Assembly: GCA_045837725.1 (NCBI GenBank)
Contig: JBEWZL010000221.1
Span: forward strand, 1-64,000
Direction: 5' to 3'
From: Vermamoeba vermiformis
Lineage: Eukaryota; Tubulinea; Echinamoebida
DNA: 64,000 bases
The notes below the pieces were generated by a model. It was not told the DNA's origin. It was given only the letters and a program-made list of their open reading frames with translations, and made no database searches. Shown one piece after another: positions 36,237 to 49,014 of this stretch. Every line of letters starts with the position of its first letter. Position 1 is the stretch's first letter. The position numbers and the translations under genes were made by a program.

Positions 36237-39200
36237 TTAATCACTTTCGCTGCTCGAGGTGCTATCATTCTCATCTTCTTGATGGTCCACTGATCGCACG
36301 GACTGACTGCTCTTCACTTCATACTGCGCATCAACTTCAGCCTCTTTAACAGGGTCGCGATAATGATCTTCTTCAGTGTCGCGTGACACCATTGTAGTCA
36401 TGGAATTAAAGTCTTCTTGCTTATCCACGGACAGCATGCTAGAAGAGGTCACAGAGTCGGAGATCTCCCGCATAGAACTTGACGAGTCGAAAGAGCTTCC
36501 AGAGTACGTTCTGATTCTATGGTTGGCCTTCAAGGTCAAGGGTGGATTCACGGGCACAATCACTGCTTTGAATAGCTGTTCGTGACTGATAGTATTCAAG
36601 TCAACGCGTTTGCTGAGATTAGCTTCAGATCTCATTGTATTGAACATGTCGACGGGCGTTAACGAGAACGAGAGTCCTTCGCTGACGTGATGCGGCTGGT
36701 TGTGGTCTGCACTGTCGGCGTCAATCTCGAACACATTGGACATATCACTGCGTGCCGTTGAGACGCTCTTGCTAGCCCAAGTAGACTCATCGTTATCGTC
36801 CTCCTCTTCTTCACGCAGCTCATCCAAGAACAGATGTCTGTCGTTGAGTTCTTCAGTCGTGTCGTTGTTCTTCACACTTTCATTAGCCACGGAAATGACT
36901 GACTTATCGTCGCGCTCTTTAGGCTTGTCTTCTTCTGGAAGGGTCGATACATCTCCAATAGGCACGTGATCGTGATGTTCGCTCACGTCATCCATGTTAG
37001 GGTGATCGCTGACTTGTGACGAATGATCGGTCATCTGTGCCATTTCCTCCATCACACGGGCCATGCGTTTGTCACTAAACACGCTGTAAGCATCACTGAC
37101 TACTGAACGGTTGTCGTCGTGATGGTGCATGTCAAGTGCCTCGTGATCAAGCATGCTAGCGTGGCTGGCATAGTCTGTGCTTAGTTGCAAGTGTTTCTCT
37201 TCGTGCGACTCATCGATAGGAGCAAGGCCCTGCTCTTGATCGCGCTGGTTAGACGTGCTTTGATCGTTCAAGCCCGAGCCTTTTTGTTGCACGAATTGAA
37301 CGAGCAACTGAACCGTGTTCTTCAGCTCCTCAATCTCGCGTGTTTGTTTCTGTTTGTCTTCACGGAGTTCATTGACAGTGCTCTTAAGTGCTTCAATTTC
37401 CTTCGCTTGCTCATCCACAGTCTGCTTGAACAGTGTTGTAACACGATGAAAACTTGACAAAATGTCACGTGGCTTGGGTGTTTTGACGACATTTTCGGAA
37501 GTTGGAGGTGAGCTCGGGTTACCCCCATTGGCTTCAAACTTCGTGATCAATGACTTGATGTTGGCACTCGAGAACTCCATGGACGTCGATGGAGTTGACG
37601 TGCTTGACAAAGTGCCTTCTTGTTGACCCTCTTGTCTGTTCGCGTTAGTCAATTCGCCAAGCTGTTGCTGCATCTGTTGGAACTGCACGACGTAATCGAA
37701 CGCAGGTTTGAGTCTGTTTAACACGTTCAATTGCGACTCCAACTTGTCGTTGATCGCTTGGCCCCAGTTATTCAACTAAACAAACATTAGCAGTGCTCCA
37801 AATAAGAAATTTCGTTTTTCTTACCTCGCTTTCAAGCTTCGATGCTCGTTCACGATCACTCTTTTCAATCCTGTCCAAGTTGTTGAGAATGTCTTCGTTG
37901 GTCTTTTCGACTAGATCCAAGCGCGTGTTAACAGCTTGTAACTTGTCCTTCTTGTTCTTGTTCTTCGCTGACATGTCGACATGGCCGCTCATAATGACGT
38001 TCTCGCCTTTGAGCTTCTTGCCCAGTCCGTAGAAACTCAACTTGGACGCTTCTAACGGTGCATTTTTGCGCTTGTTTCGCACCAAGAAATAACAGCCCTC
38101 TTCGTCACACTATAGAAGCTGGAGTTAGAAAATTTCTCTAGAAAGTGAGGTTGTGCTTACGTTCATATCGAGCACAGGTCCGTTAGTTGAGTATTCTTTT
38201 ACTAAGTAGACACGCAACGGAGTCTCGAGACCACGTGCCCTATCAATAGGCGCCGGCAAGCTGTAGCTGTTGCCAGGGCTGCCGATCGGTGTGACAATGC
38301 CAGGCACTGCTACACTGCCCCCAGTAGCCGGGCCAACGCTGTTGCTGTTGTTGCTCGTGGTCAAACTACTTGTGCCTGATCCACCCGTCAGATCAGTCTC
38401 ACTCGAACCGTCTTCAACGCGCCACACAGTGAACTTTGATGACTCGTGACCGACGATTAAATGTGGTCCTAATTAGAGGACATTAGCATCGATCGATCTG
38501 AAAAAATTCTGTGTTGTTTGTACTTGCCTTGTTTCTGGATCAAATTGATTTTGTTCTCGTAATACGAAGCACGAACAATGACCGGTTCTAGATTGTTGCC
38601 AGAAGCCGCGCTTGATGTGTTGAGATCCGCTTCGTTTGTCGTGTTGAAATAATACATATTTGCGGGGTTTTGAGGGCTATAACGCATCATTAGATGTATT
38701 TCCTTATTTGGAATGATACTTACTTGATCAACAAATGAGTTAATTTTCTCACGCACACGGTGCCATTACGATCACCAAAATAAATGTACTTCTGATCCAA
38801 ATACATCTCGGTAATAATTGTATGGTGTCTTATAACAATAGGATCGTCGTTGGCTGTAGAAAAAGAAAATCATTAGCAACGAGAACTGACCACATCCGGG
38901 GCTTACCTTGACCCAGGAACCAAATGTAAATAGTATCGATTGTAGATCCTGCCACGCACTCGTGGTTAGCTTGCAATTTAATCAAACTTGTGCCTTCTTC
39001 TTTCAGCTCGCCTTCTCTTTCGAGCTTGCAAGCGGATGTGTTCCAAAGTTGCCACGCCTGAAAAAAAATTAAATTTAGTCAAATCAAACTTCAAATATTA
39101 AATATAATATCTTACGTGATGACTGCCAATCAATAAATAATCTTTTGAAATGATTTTGCAGAATTGATCCACAGGCTGCAAAATGTTGGAATGGACCATG

Positions 39201-42068
39201 TAACATTTGCGTTCAAAATTGATCACGTTTTCATATTCGGCTGAACTCGAGTGATCAGTGCGCTCTTTGTCTTTCTTGTCGCGTGAATCTTTCATGCTGA
39301 AGAAATCGAGTTCTGACAGCATGGAAATGAAGTCGAGGTCACGTGGTTTTTTCTCTTTCTTTTTGCCGTCTTTGGAACTTTGTTGACTTTGCGTCTCTAA
39401 TTCTTCGTGCGACCCTGCATCGGACTAACAAAATAGCATCAGTACAAACGTCAAAATGCTCCGAAGTTGTTTGAAAAAAACTTCGGATCTAACTGTTGCG
39501 AGTGGTCGATTTTAGCGAGTATTAAACTTACAGTAGTGTCACGTGGAGATTTCAAGTTGACAGGAACTTCTTCGCGAGTAATGCTCCAAGTCAATAATCG
39601 ATAGAATGTTTGATAGCACGTCAATAGAACCAACTAATAGGCCTTCATTAGTACCACTATTCACAAATCGATTGATCATAAATAGCACGTACCTTTTGGC
39701 CGGTTAATAACAGACAATTGGCGCGATTCTTTTCGATGATTTCGTTGTCGCTTAAATGCAAAGATTGCACGGCTGATTTGTTTTGATCACTCGCGTGAGG
39801 GTTGGCCATGTCAACCAGTTTGTCCTTCATTCCCGCGACTTGCAACACTGGCGCTGATTCAGACACGCCATTGCGGCCAATCAGGTCCCCATCAGTCTTC
39901 ATTAACATGGGCTCCGTGGAACTCAGCTTCAATGTGCCTTTTTTGGAAAGAGACCGTGTAGACATCTCTCGCTCCATAATAGGCGACAGCGTTGCACTGC
40001 GATCACGTCCTTCTGTCACACTATCGTGCGCGTTCAAATCTCTTTTGGAAGGGCTGTGAGACCGTTCACCTGAAGCCTTTCGACGCGACCTAAAAACACC
40101 ACTTAGTCACCATAATACTACGTAATCATGCGATTTTGCAAGTCTTACTTGATCGGACTGTCTGCCTTCTTCAAACTGTCACGTGATATTTTGCGGTAAT
40201 TCTTCGGGTCTTCGTAAATGTACTTGACATGTTCCGTGCGAATGTCATAAAGTTGAAGTTTGTGGTTCTCGTGATAGCTCATAATATATGGATACTGATA
40301 GGCTACTGATACTAGTCCCGATTTGTTATTGACACTCACCAAATAAGTTTGCATCAGATCCGTCACAATCAAAGTGCCTAAAAGTAATAATTAGAAAACC
40401 ATCTCATATGGCATCATTATAACCTACCAATGTTGTTGAAGTTGCTGACAGTGTAACCAGGCGCCATAATACGCGTGCTGCATCGTGCGTTGAAATTACT
40501 GCCATCGAGCTTGTCAGGAATTGACGCCAAGACAAACCGTGAAAATTTCTTTGACTCTCGTTTTCGTCGTCGGTCTTTATCGTGCCAGTTCGTTATTGAT
40601 CCTCGACGTGGCTTTTCACCGTCCTCTTTAGGCGATAATGATCCATTATCTCGCTGAAAACGTCATGTCAGAAAATGGATCGGTAATTAATTAATTCTAA
40701 GTGTGTACCTTTAATTGATTTGTATTAGAAACAGGTCGCGAACTGCTAGGTGATAGCACTATATTAGGATCAACTTCACTAGGTTCCTGAGAAGGTTGCA
40801 GATCTACGAGAACAAACAAATGTCAGATCCATCCAAAAAATTGTTGCATGAAACTTACCGACTAGCGATGCCCACGACGAAGCACGAGCTACTTTAATAG
40901 TAGGATTCTTATTATGATGTTTACGTTGTTTTTCCTCTGGTGAAATTGTAAGTGAATTTGAAGGGAGAAGAGGTGTACTGCTACTTGGTGGTAACGACGG
41001 TGTGGGCGTCGTATTCGTGCTCGCCATGCTAAATGAGGTCTCTGTAATACTCGCTTCGCTGCTGCTTTGTAAATCTAGATCGGATCTGCCTGGGCTAAAT
41101 ATAGAAAGTGTCAATTGTTGAAAGCCAATCAATAACACAAATTTCAATAATAATGAAGCAAGTTCTGAGTATCAATTATGCTTATCGAACAAGCGTTAAT
41201 TATCCCGCTTTATAATAAACATAATTAGTAAATTAACGTTCGACTTACCGGCCAGGTTGTGACACTGTCAATAGCGATTTGCTAAATAAAAATTAAATTA
41301 TTAACCATTGCTCGCATTTAATTTCTGTGGTAATAATTATAAATATCATAATTTGACGTGAATGGCCAAATTACAAAGTGATTTCGAATTCAAATCACAA
41401 GATCCAAAAAAACATTTAGTAAATACTTGCCTAGTGTCTTTAAATGCATAATAGCTATTCTTGTCGTCGCGAAATGGTTTCTTTTTGTCAGGAAAGCTAA
41501 ACAAATAAAGTTTGACGCGCAGTTGCTCGCAGTAATCAGTAGCTCTAGGTCGGGTGACTGTCAGTATTTTACAAACGCTATCAACCAATTCGGCGCCTAG
41601 CAGAGTATAAATTAGCACGTTTTTAAGCAATAAGTAACTCGCAGTCGCGATCGATATTTAAAGTCAACAAATCCGCAAATTCACTCAATTAAATTACTTG
41701 TTTAATTTATGAAAACTTTTTGCGTACCTGATATGCATTTATAAGCCTTGAAATGCTTTCGTTTGGTCGAAAACAGTGCGCTACTCGCTGCGACGACATC
41801 CGTGGCGAGTTTTGCCAAGTCAATCGAAGGAGAAGGAATTCTCGGCGATTTATATTCCTATTAAATAGTATTAAATATGCACCGACAAGATAAATCATTA
41901 TTAATCGATCTGCTCCCGGTATAATTTAATTAATTTTCCTCTTCGTTCGAATGTCATTAGAAATCAATATTGCAATATTTAATTGCGCGTTCATCGAGTA
42001 TAAAGTAGCTATAAATTATTAATTACTGGAATATCCTTGAGATCGAGCGTTGTCGAAGGTTCTGCCAT
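36237..42068 (-). CDS. Very large beta-propeller and coiled-coil protein
   Basis: About 1,600 residues with some 15 introns, starting MAEPSTTLDLKDIP at 42068. The N-terminal third is Ser/Thr/Pro-rich and likely disordered (STNTTPTPSLPPSSSTPLL). From about 40.6 kb a propeller-like part follows: YTVSNFNNIGTLIVTDLMQT, VAYQYPYIMSYHENHKLQLY (similar to CNH or WD40 blades), KDYLLIGSHHAWQLWNT, YIYFGDRNGTVCVRKL and HLIVGHESSKFTVWRV, interrupted by long charged insertions. The C-terminal exons encode coiled coil (KTNEDILNNLDRIEKSDRE, EIEALKSTVNELREDKQKQT) and then a His/Asp/Ser-rich acidic tail ending SSSESD. Blade sequences were judged by eye. It may be a scaffold in trafficking or signalling; I cannot assign an orthologue. 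Confidence 0.65.
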
Positions 42069-42338
42069 CTGCCGTCAACGAGTTATCTTTCGTGTGCCTT
42101 TACTTATTCATTAGATTTAATAAATATAGTGAGTATCTTCTTGTTGCATACTGCTAAAGAAATTTACAAAACTAACGGCCGTGCCAAAAAACCACGTCAA
42201 AATTTTAATTTTCGGCCGAGAAAGGAAAAATAGGCAATCTAAAAGATAACAAACGAAACTTTTGACAATATCTCTTTTTTTATTTAACAACCAAGTATCG
42301 ACGTCAAAGGAGCACGTCTCAACCGAATGTTACAAGAT

Positions 42339-43572
42339 TTATTCGTCGGAGGTTTGAGGAGCCTCTTGGCGATCACCACCACGGAAGCCACCACGACCAC
42401 CACGGAAACCACCACGGCGACCACGGAATCCTCCACGGCCACCCTCAGGGCGCTCACCGCGTTGTTCACGGTCACGCTCTTCACGGTGGTACTTCTCGAC
42501 CTTAGGGGCAGACAAGAATTCGGAGTAGTGAGCGAAGGGGTGGTTGAGCAATCTGTGCTCGGGCCACAAATCGGGGGTCAAGAAAGAGTAAGTGGCAGTG
42601 ATGGCAGCGAAGGTAGCCTTGGCGAAGTTACCGAGGGTCTTGGTTGAACCCTTGGATGAAGTGTAGACGTCATCAATACCGGCGATGGTCAAGATCTTCT
42701 TGGGGACACGGGCAGAGACGATACCAGTACCACGAGGAGCAGGGACCAAGCGGACAGTGACGGAACCGCACTTACCGGTCACCTTGCAAGGAACGGTGTG
42801 GGGCAAACCGATCTTGTTACCCCAGAAACCTCTGCGAACAGGGACGACAGAGAGCTTGGCGGCAATGATGGCACCACGGATAGCGGTGGCAACTTCCTTG
42901 GAGCACTTAACGCCCAAACCGCAGTGACCGTTGGAGTCACCGACCATAACGTAGGCCTTGAAGCGGGTACGTTGACCGGCCATAGTTTGCTTTTGGACGG
43001 GGGAGATCTTGAGGACTTCATCCTTCAATCCCTATATTGAAGCAAAATATTTAGTATGTTGAGGGAACATTGTTTAAATACGATTAAGAAAATTTGTTAT
43101 TATTATGGTGGTGGATTTCGATCGCGATCCAGAAACGGTTTGTGGAGCCTTCTCGCGCAAAATTAACAATTATCTATGATAATAATACTAACCTTGCCAC
43201 CGTCAAAGAAGTAGTCAATGATTTGGAACTCCTTGACGGGGATGGAGTGGAGGTAGATATCCTCCAAACGAGCAATCTTGCCGTCCTTAACAAGGCGACC
43301 CAACTTGGTAACGGGAACCCAAGCGGCTTCTTCCTTGTTGTCACGGTCACCACGGCGACCACGACGATCACCGCGACGATCGCCACGGCGACCAAATCCT
43401 CGACGCTCTGTTTAAAAAATATTTTAATACAAATGTCCATACAATTATAATAATTGGTAATTGTATAACATATTTAGCATGCAAATGTAATTAAGAGAAA
43501 ATTTGTAAGCTGGAGATTTGATAACTTACCACCACGGGGTTGATCGGCTCTGGTAGTAGTAGTATCGGCCAT
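42339..43572 (-). CDS. RPS2: 40S ribosomal protein uS5 (RPS2)
   Basis: Component of the small ribosomal subunit near the mRNA entry channel. Strong family blocks: [106 protein letters not shown] and [17 protein letters not shown]. The start is [14 protein letters not shown] at 43572; three exons follow it before the main one. The N terminus carries an [12 protein letters not shown] stretch and the C terminus an RGG tail ([19 protein letters not shown]); animal RPS2 has its RGG region mainly at the N terminus. G+C is higher than in neighbours, as expected for a highly expressed gene. Confidence 0.97.
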
Positions 43573-43890
43573 TGCTGAACACGAACATTATTAAATAATC
43601 CAAGTAATCAATAGTCAAAGACTTACATCGATATTGTATTTAATGTGTGGTGGAAAACAGAAATGAAGGACACCGGAGAAAAAAATAAAAGGCAAAAATC
43701 GTGACTTAATCGAACCGTGACTTAACTGAAAACTTCGTTAACTTTTTGTTTGTGGCTGATACATCTTTTTGTGGTTCAATTGAGCAAGGTGGCATGTTTC
43801 ATTTACCGTAAAGTGATTTCTAATCTGCTCGCCGTCCGATCCGATCTCGGAGATGCGGGTTGAAGAATACCAAACTTTATCGATTAGAAT
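43573..43890. other. Upstream region of the uS5 gene
   Basis: About 320 bases between the uS5 start (43572) and the stop of the next minus-strand gene (43891). It must hold the uS5 promoter and the 3' end of the upstream gene. A short 5' intron for uS5 is possible: GTAAGT at about 43624 is in minus orientation close to the start. No other feature seen. Confidence 0.4.
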
Positions 43891-45811
43891 TTACAACATA
43901 CTCTTCTTGTTTCGTTGTTTGTGCTCCGATAACTGAAGTTCATTGGGTCCTAGCTTTGAGAAGTATCGCGCAACAACGTCATCCGAAACTTCAGGTACGC
44001 TTGCGGGTTGCCATTTCGCGTTCTTGTCCTTATCTACCAACAGTGCTCTGACACCTTCGAAGAAGTCATGGCCTTCCATAAACTTTTGCGAGATTCTGTA
44101 TTCCATCTTCAAGCACTCGTCCAAAGGAAGCTTCGCTCCTTCTCTGAGTGATTTAAACACAACCTTCAAGCTGGTTGGCGACATCTTCTTCATAGTAGCC
44201 AAAGTTTCTTTGGCCCATGGAGTGTTCTCGGCTTCTAAAGCAAAGATAATGTCTTCAACTGACTTCTTGTTGAAAAGACGGTCAATTTCTTCACGGTGTG
44301 CGTCAAACTCGCTCTTGTGGTCTGGCACGTGTTAGAACATTGGCATCATTTAGAATTGCACGCTTACTAATGATTTCGTCTTGGTGAGGCTTAGCGAACT
44401 CTCTGATTAACTTGTCAATTTCGATATCGGTGGCAGTGTGATCTGTCTTCTTAGTGAGCTCGACCAAGGCGTTTTCGAATTCAGGAAGACGAGCAGAGGG
44501 AAGCCAGTGAGTAGCAACGTGAGCCTTACTAATATGGCGGGTTAATATAATTTGTGAAGGCGTCTTTAGACGAGCAAACTTACAGCAAGTCGATGCCCTT
44601 CAAACGAGCACCAGTCAGACCCAAGTACATGCCGAGCTCTCCAGGCAGTCTAGGCAAGAAGTGAGAGCCACCAACATCGCAGAAAAATCCAATGGCTAGT
44701 TGGTAGTTAGATAACCTGAGGAATTTTTTAACACAAAAGTTGCTTACCCGTTTCAGGCATGGCGAACAGAGTGTTTTCAGTAGCGATTCGGAATTTGCCG
44801 TGAACCGAAAGACCAACGCCACCGCCCACTAATAACACGTGTTAGTATATTTTGCTCATTTGTCTTGGCTTCTAATTACGTACTTGTGATACCGTCCAAC
44901 AAGGCGATGTGGTTAGTGTGAAGAGTGCCAATTAAATGGTTCAATACGTATTCCTCGCGGAAAAAGTCGCTGCCAAGGGGTCCGCCAGTCTTTTTCGAGT
45001 CATAGATTGCTGAGAGTACACGGAATTAGATCCGATTGGCTATATTATTCGGGATTGTTCCTCCGTACCTCGAATGTCACCACCGGCGCAAAAGGCCTTG
45101 TTGCCCATGCCCTTCAAAACGACAGCTTTGATAGTGGGATCTCTCTCGTACTCCTGCAATGAAGGTTATCAGGTTTAGATCAACTTTTAAGCAAAATTCT
45201 ATGCCCTACGAAAACTCGCACTTACTTGGTATTTAGGAGTCAATTTGCGAACCATGTCCAAGTTAAGAGCGTTGAGTGCCTTGGGGCGGTTCAAAGTGAC
45301 GGAGACGACGTTGCCTTTTCGTTCAAACAAGACAGGTTCCTGTCCAGATGGGTCAACTCAAAATACCAATCAAATAATACATCCAAAAATTATAATAATT
45401 AAATCATATTAATATTTAAATATTCGGGCGTTGTTTCGTCAAATGATTGCAAGCATTTGAATTGTTACATTAGCCACGTGCAACGTGGATCTCGTTCCTA
45501 TACCAAGCAATATAATAAATAATTACCTCTGATTCTGATTTATGGTGTGTGCTCATGTTTCTGCCTATTCATAAATCAGTCAATTAATGGTCAAATTGCC
45601 GAAGATTTTATTGAAATATTTTTCGCAACGTATCATGAGACTTTACCTTTAAGAGTAAGAACAATAGGAGATTTTTGTACCTAATAATAGCGAAAATTAA
45701 TATTATTCATTGCAGGAAGTTTGTAAGAGGATCAATTGAGGGATGACCGTGGATTGGGCTACTTACGCGAGGAGCGGCTAACTTGGCCAACAATTGTACT
45801 TTGCCGAACAT
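43891..45811 (-). CDS. HIBCH: 3-hydroxyisobutyryl-CoA hydrolase-like protein (crotonase family)
   Basis: Predicted to hydrolyse 3-hydroxyisobutyryl-CoA in valine breakdown in mitochondria. Crotonase landmarks: [17 protein letters not shown] near the N terminus, [11 protein letters not shown] (oxyanion-hole loop), [38 protein letters not shown] and [16 protein letters not shown], followed by the HIBCH-specific C-terminal part ([31 protein letters not shown]). Most family members read FFPDVG where this one has FFCDVG. The start [14 protein letters not shown] at 45811 gives a short amphipathic, basic N terminus that fits a mitochondrial presequence, but the second exon (around 45.54 kb) is short and its join is tentative. 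About 400 residues with eight to nine introns. Confidence 0.9.
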
Positions 45812-46306
45812 ATGCCTTGTGTATTACAATGAAAAGGTGTTGAAAATTTTCTGGCCTTTGTTCGGGTTGGCCGTTTTTTGTTGGACGGGCGCGTTAAAAA
45901 TTGACCGTGCAAATTAAACAAAAAAACTCAACTTTTGCGACCTCACGACCACGGAGTACCCTCCACGCATTCAGCTTGTTTGTATAATAAATAGTGTAAG
46001 TAAGCAGGAAGTGACACTTCATAGCCGTTAGAGGTGCAGCTTACGGTCTAAACTTTTCTATTTGCCGCTCTGCGCAAGTACTTATTATTTCTATCATTTG
46101 TATGCTAATATAGGATATATGCGGTTCATATTCACTTGCAAATTCGAATGAATTGTAGCGCAATTCTGGAATTCTATAGAATAAACGTTTTTAGAATTAG
46201 TCGTAATTATTGTCGCTGAGCGTGCTAGTAGCAATATTGGAAAGAAATATTTAAATTCATTATTGAAACTGTTTTTAGCTGACATTTATTATTTTTAGCA
46301 GCGAAG
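45812..46306. other. Divergent intergenic region
   Basis: About 500 bases between the HIBCH-like start (minus) and the four-span membrane protein start (plus). It is AT-rich towards the right. Minus-strand frames at 46094-46285 and 46225-46449 are open by chance in AT-rich DNA. No RNA gene, repeat or clear promoter motif recognised. Confidence 0.4.
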
Positions 46307-47301
46307 ATGCAATCTGGAATTGGAAACACCAGCGTCAAGGGCTTTATTATAGGTAAGGTCCAAAATATAAGCAGTTCGCAACGATAACGAACGTGTTTCG
46401 TTTCGGTGATCTCCTTGCGTTCCAACCGAAATCCCTCAATATTTCTCAACTAAGCTAACTTTTGTATTTTAGTATATATTATTGCATATTTGTGCTGCAA
46501 CGTCCCTATTAACATTGCTGGCCTTGTCAGTAAGTCGAGATCCGGAAATAACCGTGTCAGACAACGTTCGTTAATTTGCTAATTATTGTAGTTGCCTCTA
46601 CCAAGTACGAGTCTTGTATTTCTAGCTCAACTTTGACTGCCGACCATGGTGTAAGACCAATAGTCCACCTCATACACGCTAAATTTAGCTTTCTTTAATC
46701 TCGTATTCCAGATAACTTAATTCACTCGTACAAAAAATACCAATAATTAATATTATTCTATTGTAGTTGCCCTTATGGGTTATCGTTTTTTGCGCCGTTG
46801 GTCTTGGATCCATTTTCATTAATATTCCGTTGATTCTCTTGTCCTTCAAATGCTTGTAAGTATCGCTGCTATTAGTGTGCAATATGATTTGTGGATATGT
46901 ATCCAAAATTCAATTAAGATACGAACACTAAATTGGATCCACAACCGCGAATCACATATAATCTGCTTAATTATTACGCCTTTGCTAACTTGCCTTGAAT
47001 TATAGCAAGAGCTTCTTGCCCATCATGATATTCTTCGTCATTAACAGCTTGTTTACTTTGGCTTGGTTTATATACGGAGGTGTGGTCTTGTTCTCTAACA
47101 ACGGATCTGGCTTCGCTTGCGTAAGTAGACGAATTATATTAAAACTTTCAGCCTTTGCTAATATTAATATAGCGCGATTCAATTAATTCCGATGGCTTCC
47201 AAGTGTGGCAAGTTGGTTTGGCAGTTTGGATCATTGCTTTGGTTGGTGGCTGCGGTCAATTGAGCACTCGTAGAATTGCTGACAGCAGATCTAACCGTTA
47301 A
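46307..47301 (+). CDS. Small four-span membrane protein, unknown function
   Basis: Starts MQSGIGNTSVKGFII and encodes about 160 residues in six exons. Four hydrophobic segments are visible: YIIAYLCCNVPINIAGLVI, LPLWVIVFCAVGLGSIFINI, FLPIMIFFVINSLFTLAWF and WQVGLAVWIIALVGGCGQL. Between spans 1 and 2 there is a short polar loop with a Cys (SKYESCISSSTLTADHG), and between 3 and 4 a loop FSNNGSGFACRDSINSDG, the layout of MARVEL- or claudin-like tetraspan proteins, though no diagnostic motif is present. The C terminus is short and basic (STRRIADSRSNR). It reads away from the HIBCH-like gene. Confidence 0.6.
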
Positions 47302-47483
47302 AATACTTAATATTCATTAAGTCAGTTTTGTTATATTACTCTATTTATGCCATAATAAACCTAATACTTCAAAAATCAATCTTAAGTTAAGTCCGTTTGT
47401 GCCATAAGGGCGTTATTAATATCTACGATTGGTTTATTATGTATGTACAAGGAGTTGGCGATAGAAGTTAACTGGTGGAAATC

Positions 47484-48784
47484 TTAAGGATTGAGTTGAT
47501 CCACGTTCGCTACACCACTCGTGGCAGCCTCTTGAAGAGCAGCGCGCAATGAGTGGCTGTTAGGGAAGTGATCCAAGATGGTGTTCCACGACTTGTATTC
47601 GCCTTGCTTGACTTCAATGCGTAATTTGCCGGATCCATCTGCAAAGTCACGCACATCCCAGCCAATAATATTCGACGAAGAGGTAATGCTCACCTAAAAT
47701 AAAACATTAGTTTCGACAATACATATATTAGCGTAAATCTCAGGTGACTTTTCTGATTCAATAGGCCGCTGAGTATTCAAGTATGATAATTACCTTCCAA
47801 ATCTTAGAGCCATATAATTTGTTCAACATAGGCACGTAAGGGTTCAAAAAACAGAACAAGGCGCGTCTGAAAACAAAAACGAAAAAAAGTTAGTCAAACA
47901 ATAAACCATATTAGACCAATTCAAACACAATAATGAATGTAAAATAAGTATATGATGTATATAATGTATATCGTACCTAGTGGTGGGCATCACAATGACA
48001 ACACGCTGCGAAGTGACGATCATGTAAGTCTCGTAGACAGTGTACACGGACATGATGGCAAAATAGACGATAAGACCGATGAGAATACCGATCATCATTT
48101 GAATCCAATCCGATTCGAACACTGGATAGACCAAGACTATATAACGAAAGTTAGTGAATGGAAAACCCTAAATAAAAATGGGATCTGAATTTTTCGTTCG
48201 TTTCATGAATCGGTAACCATTGATATTTGCATAATTAATATACGTGTATTATGCGCGTATTTATCGGCTGATATTGACAAGGTTCAAAGGGAAAAGTACG
48301 CATTTTGTGGACTGCCGGTATGAAATCCGGTGTGCGTTTCATGACAAAATTCTTAACGGTATGAGTATGATTACTATACTTACATAATAACGCTGAGCTC
48401 AATACAGCAAAAATGGCCAATTTTACCATGAAACGCTTCGCGATGGGTTGAGTGGTGATCTTAACTTCCTCTTCCAAGCCTCTTTGACCTTCCCATTCGC
48501 CACTATAAATCGCAAAAATTCATTAATAATTATACGATCGTTTTTTCGTTATTTTACAACAAAATTGGGGAGAAATAGCAAATCCGAAAAAAACGAATTA
48601 TATTTCCAAAAATACGGCGTTTAATTAATTATAAAAAATAGGATACTTACGCGAATGTTGTAGGAAGGGTAACAATATCAGTTTGAACATCAGCAGCTGC
48701 AGGGAAAAATCTTGCAAGTAGGTCATCAACCTTATGTTGCAGGAAGCTGGGCAAAATATTCATCAAAATATAAGATGATTCCAT
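47484..48784 (-). CDS. Small membrane-anchored protein, unknown function
   Basis: Starts MESSYILMNILPSFLQHK at 48784; about 290 residues and five introns. A polar, mostly helical N terminus is followed by KRFMVKLAIFAVLSSALL and then IQMMIGILIGLIVYFAIMSV, two probable membrane spans. The C-terminal half is soluble and looks like an alpha/beta or PH-like module: YMIVTSQRVVIVMPTTR, SKIWKVSITSSSNIIGWDVR, LRIEVKQGEYKSWNTILDHF. The phrase TSQRVVIV resembles membrane-bound PH (bPH) domains, but the match is weak. Confidence 0.55.
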
Positions 48785-49014
48785 TTTAATATAATTAACG
48801 ATCACGTTGCTGATTCAGTTGTGGATCTCGTCTTCGGGAGCTAAACAAGAAAAAAAATGTCGACGTCAGAGTTATTTGTCGCGAAAAGTGAATGTACCGC
48901 ACACTACTCTGCTCGTCTCGTATATTCAAAAACGCTACAAGGCAGAGCAACTCAAAAACTTCTTCACTTTTTCAATTTTTCTCGAATCAAAGACAACATC
49001 TGACTTCACCTTCA

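Noticed and set aside
42327-42647. Plus-strand Thr-rich open frame
   Set aside because: Exact antisense shadow of the RGG tail of uS5.
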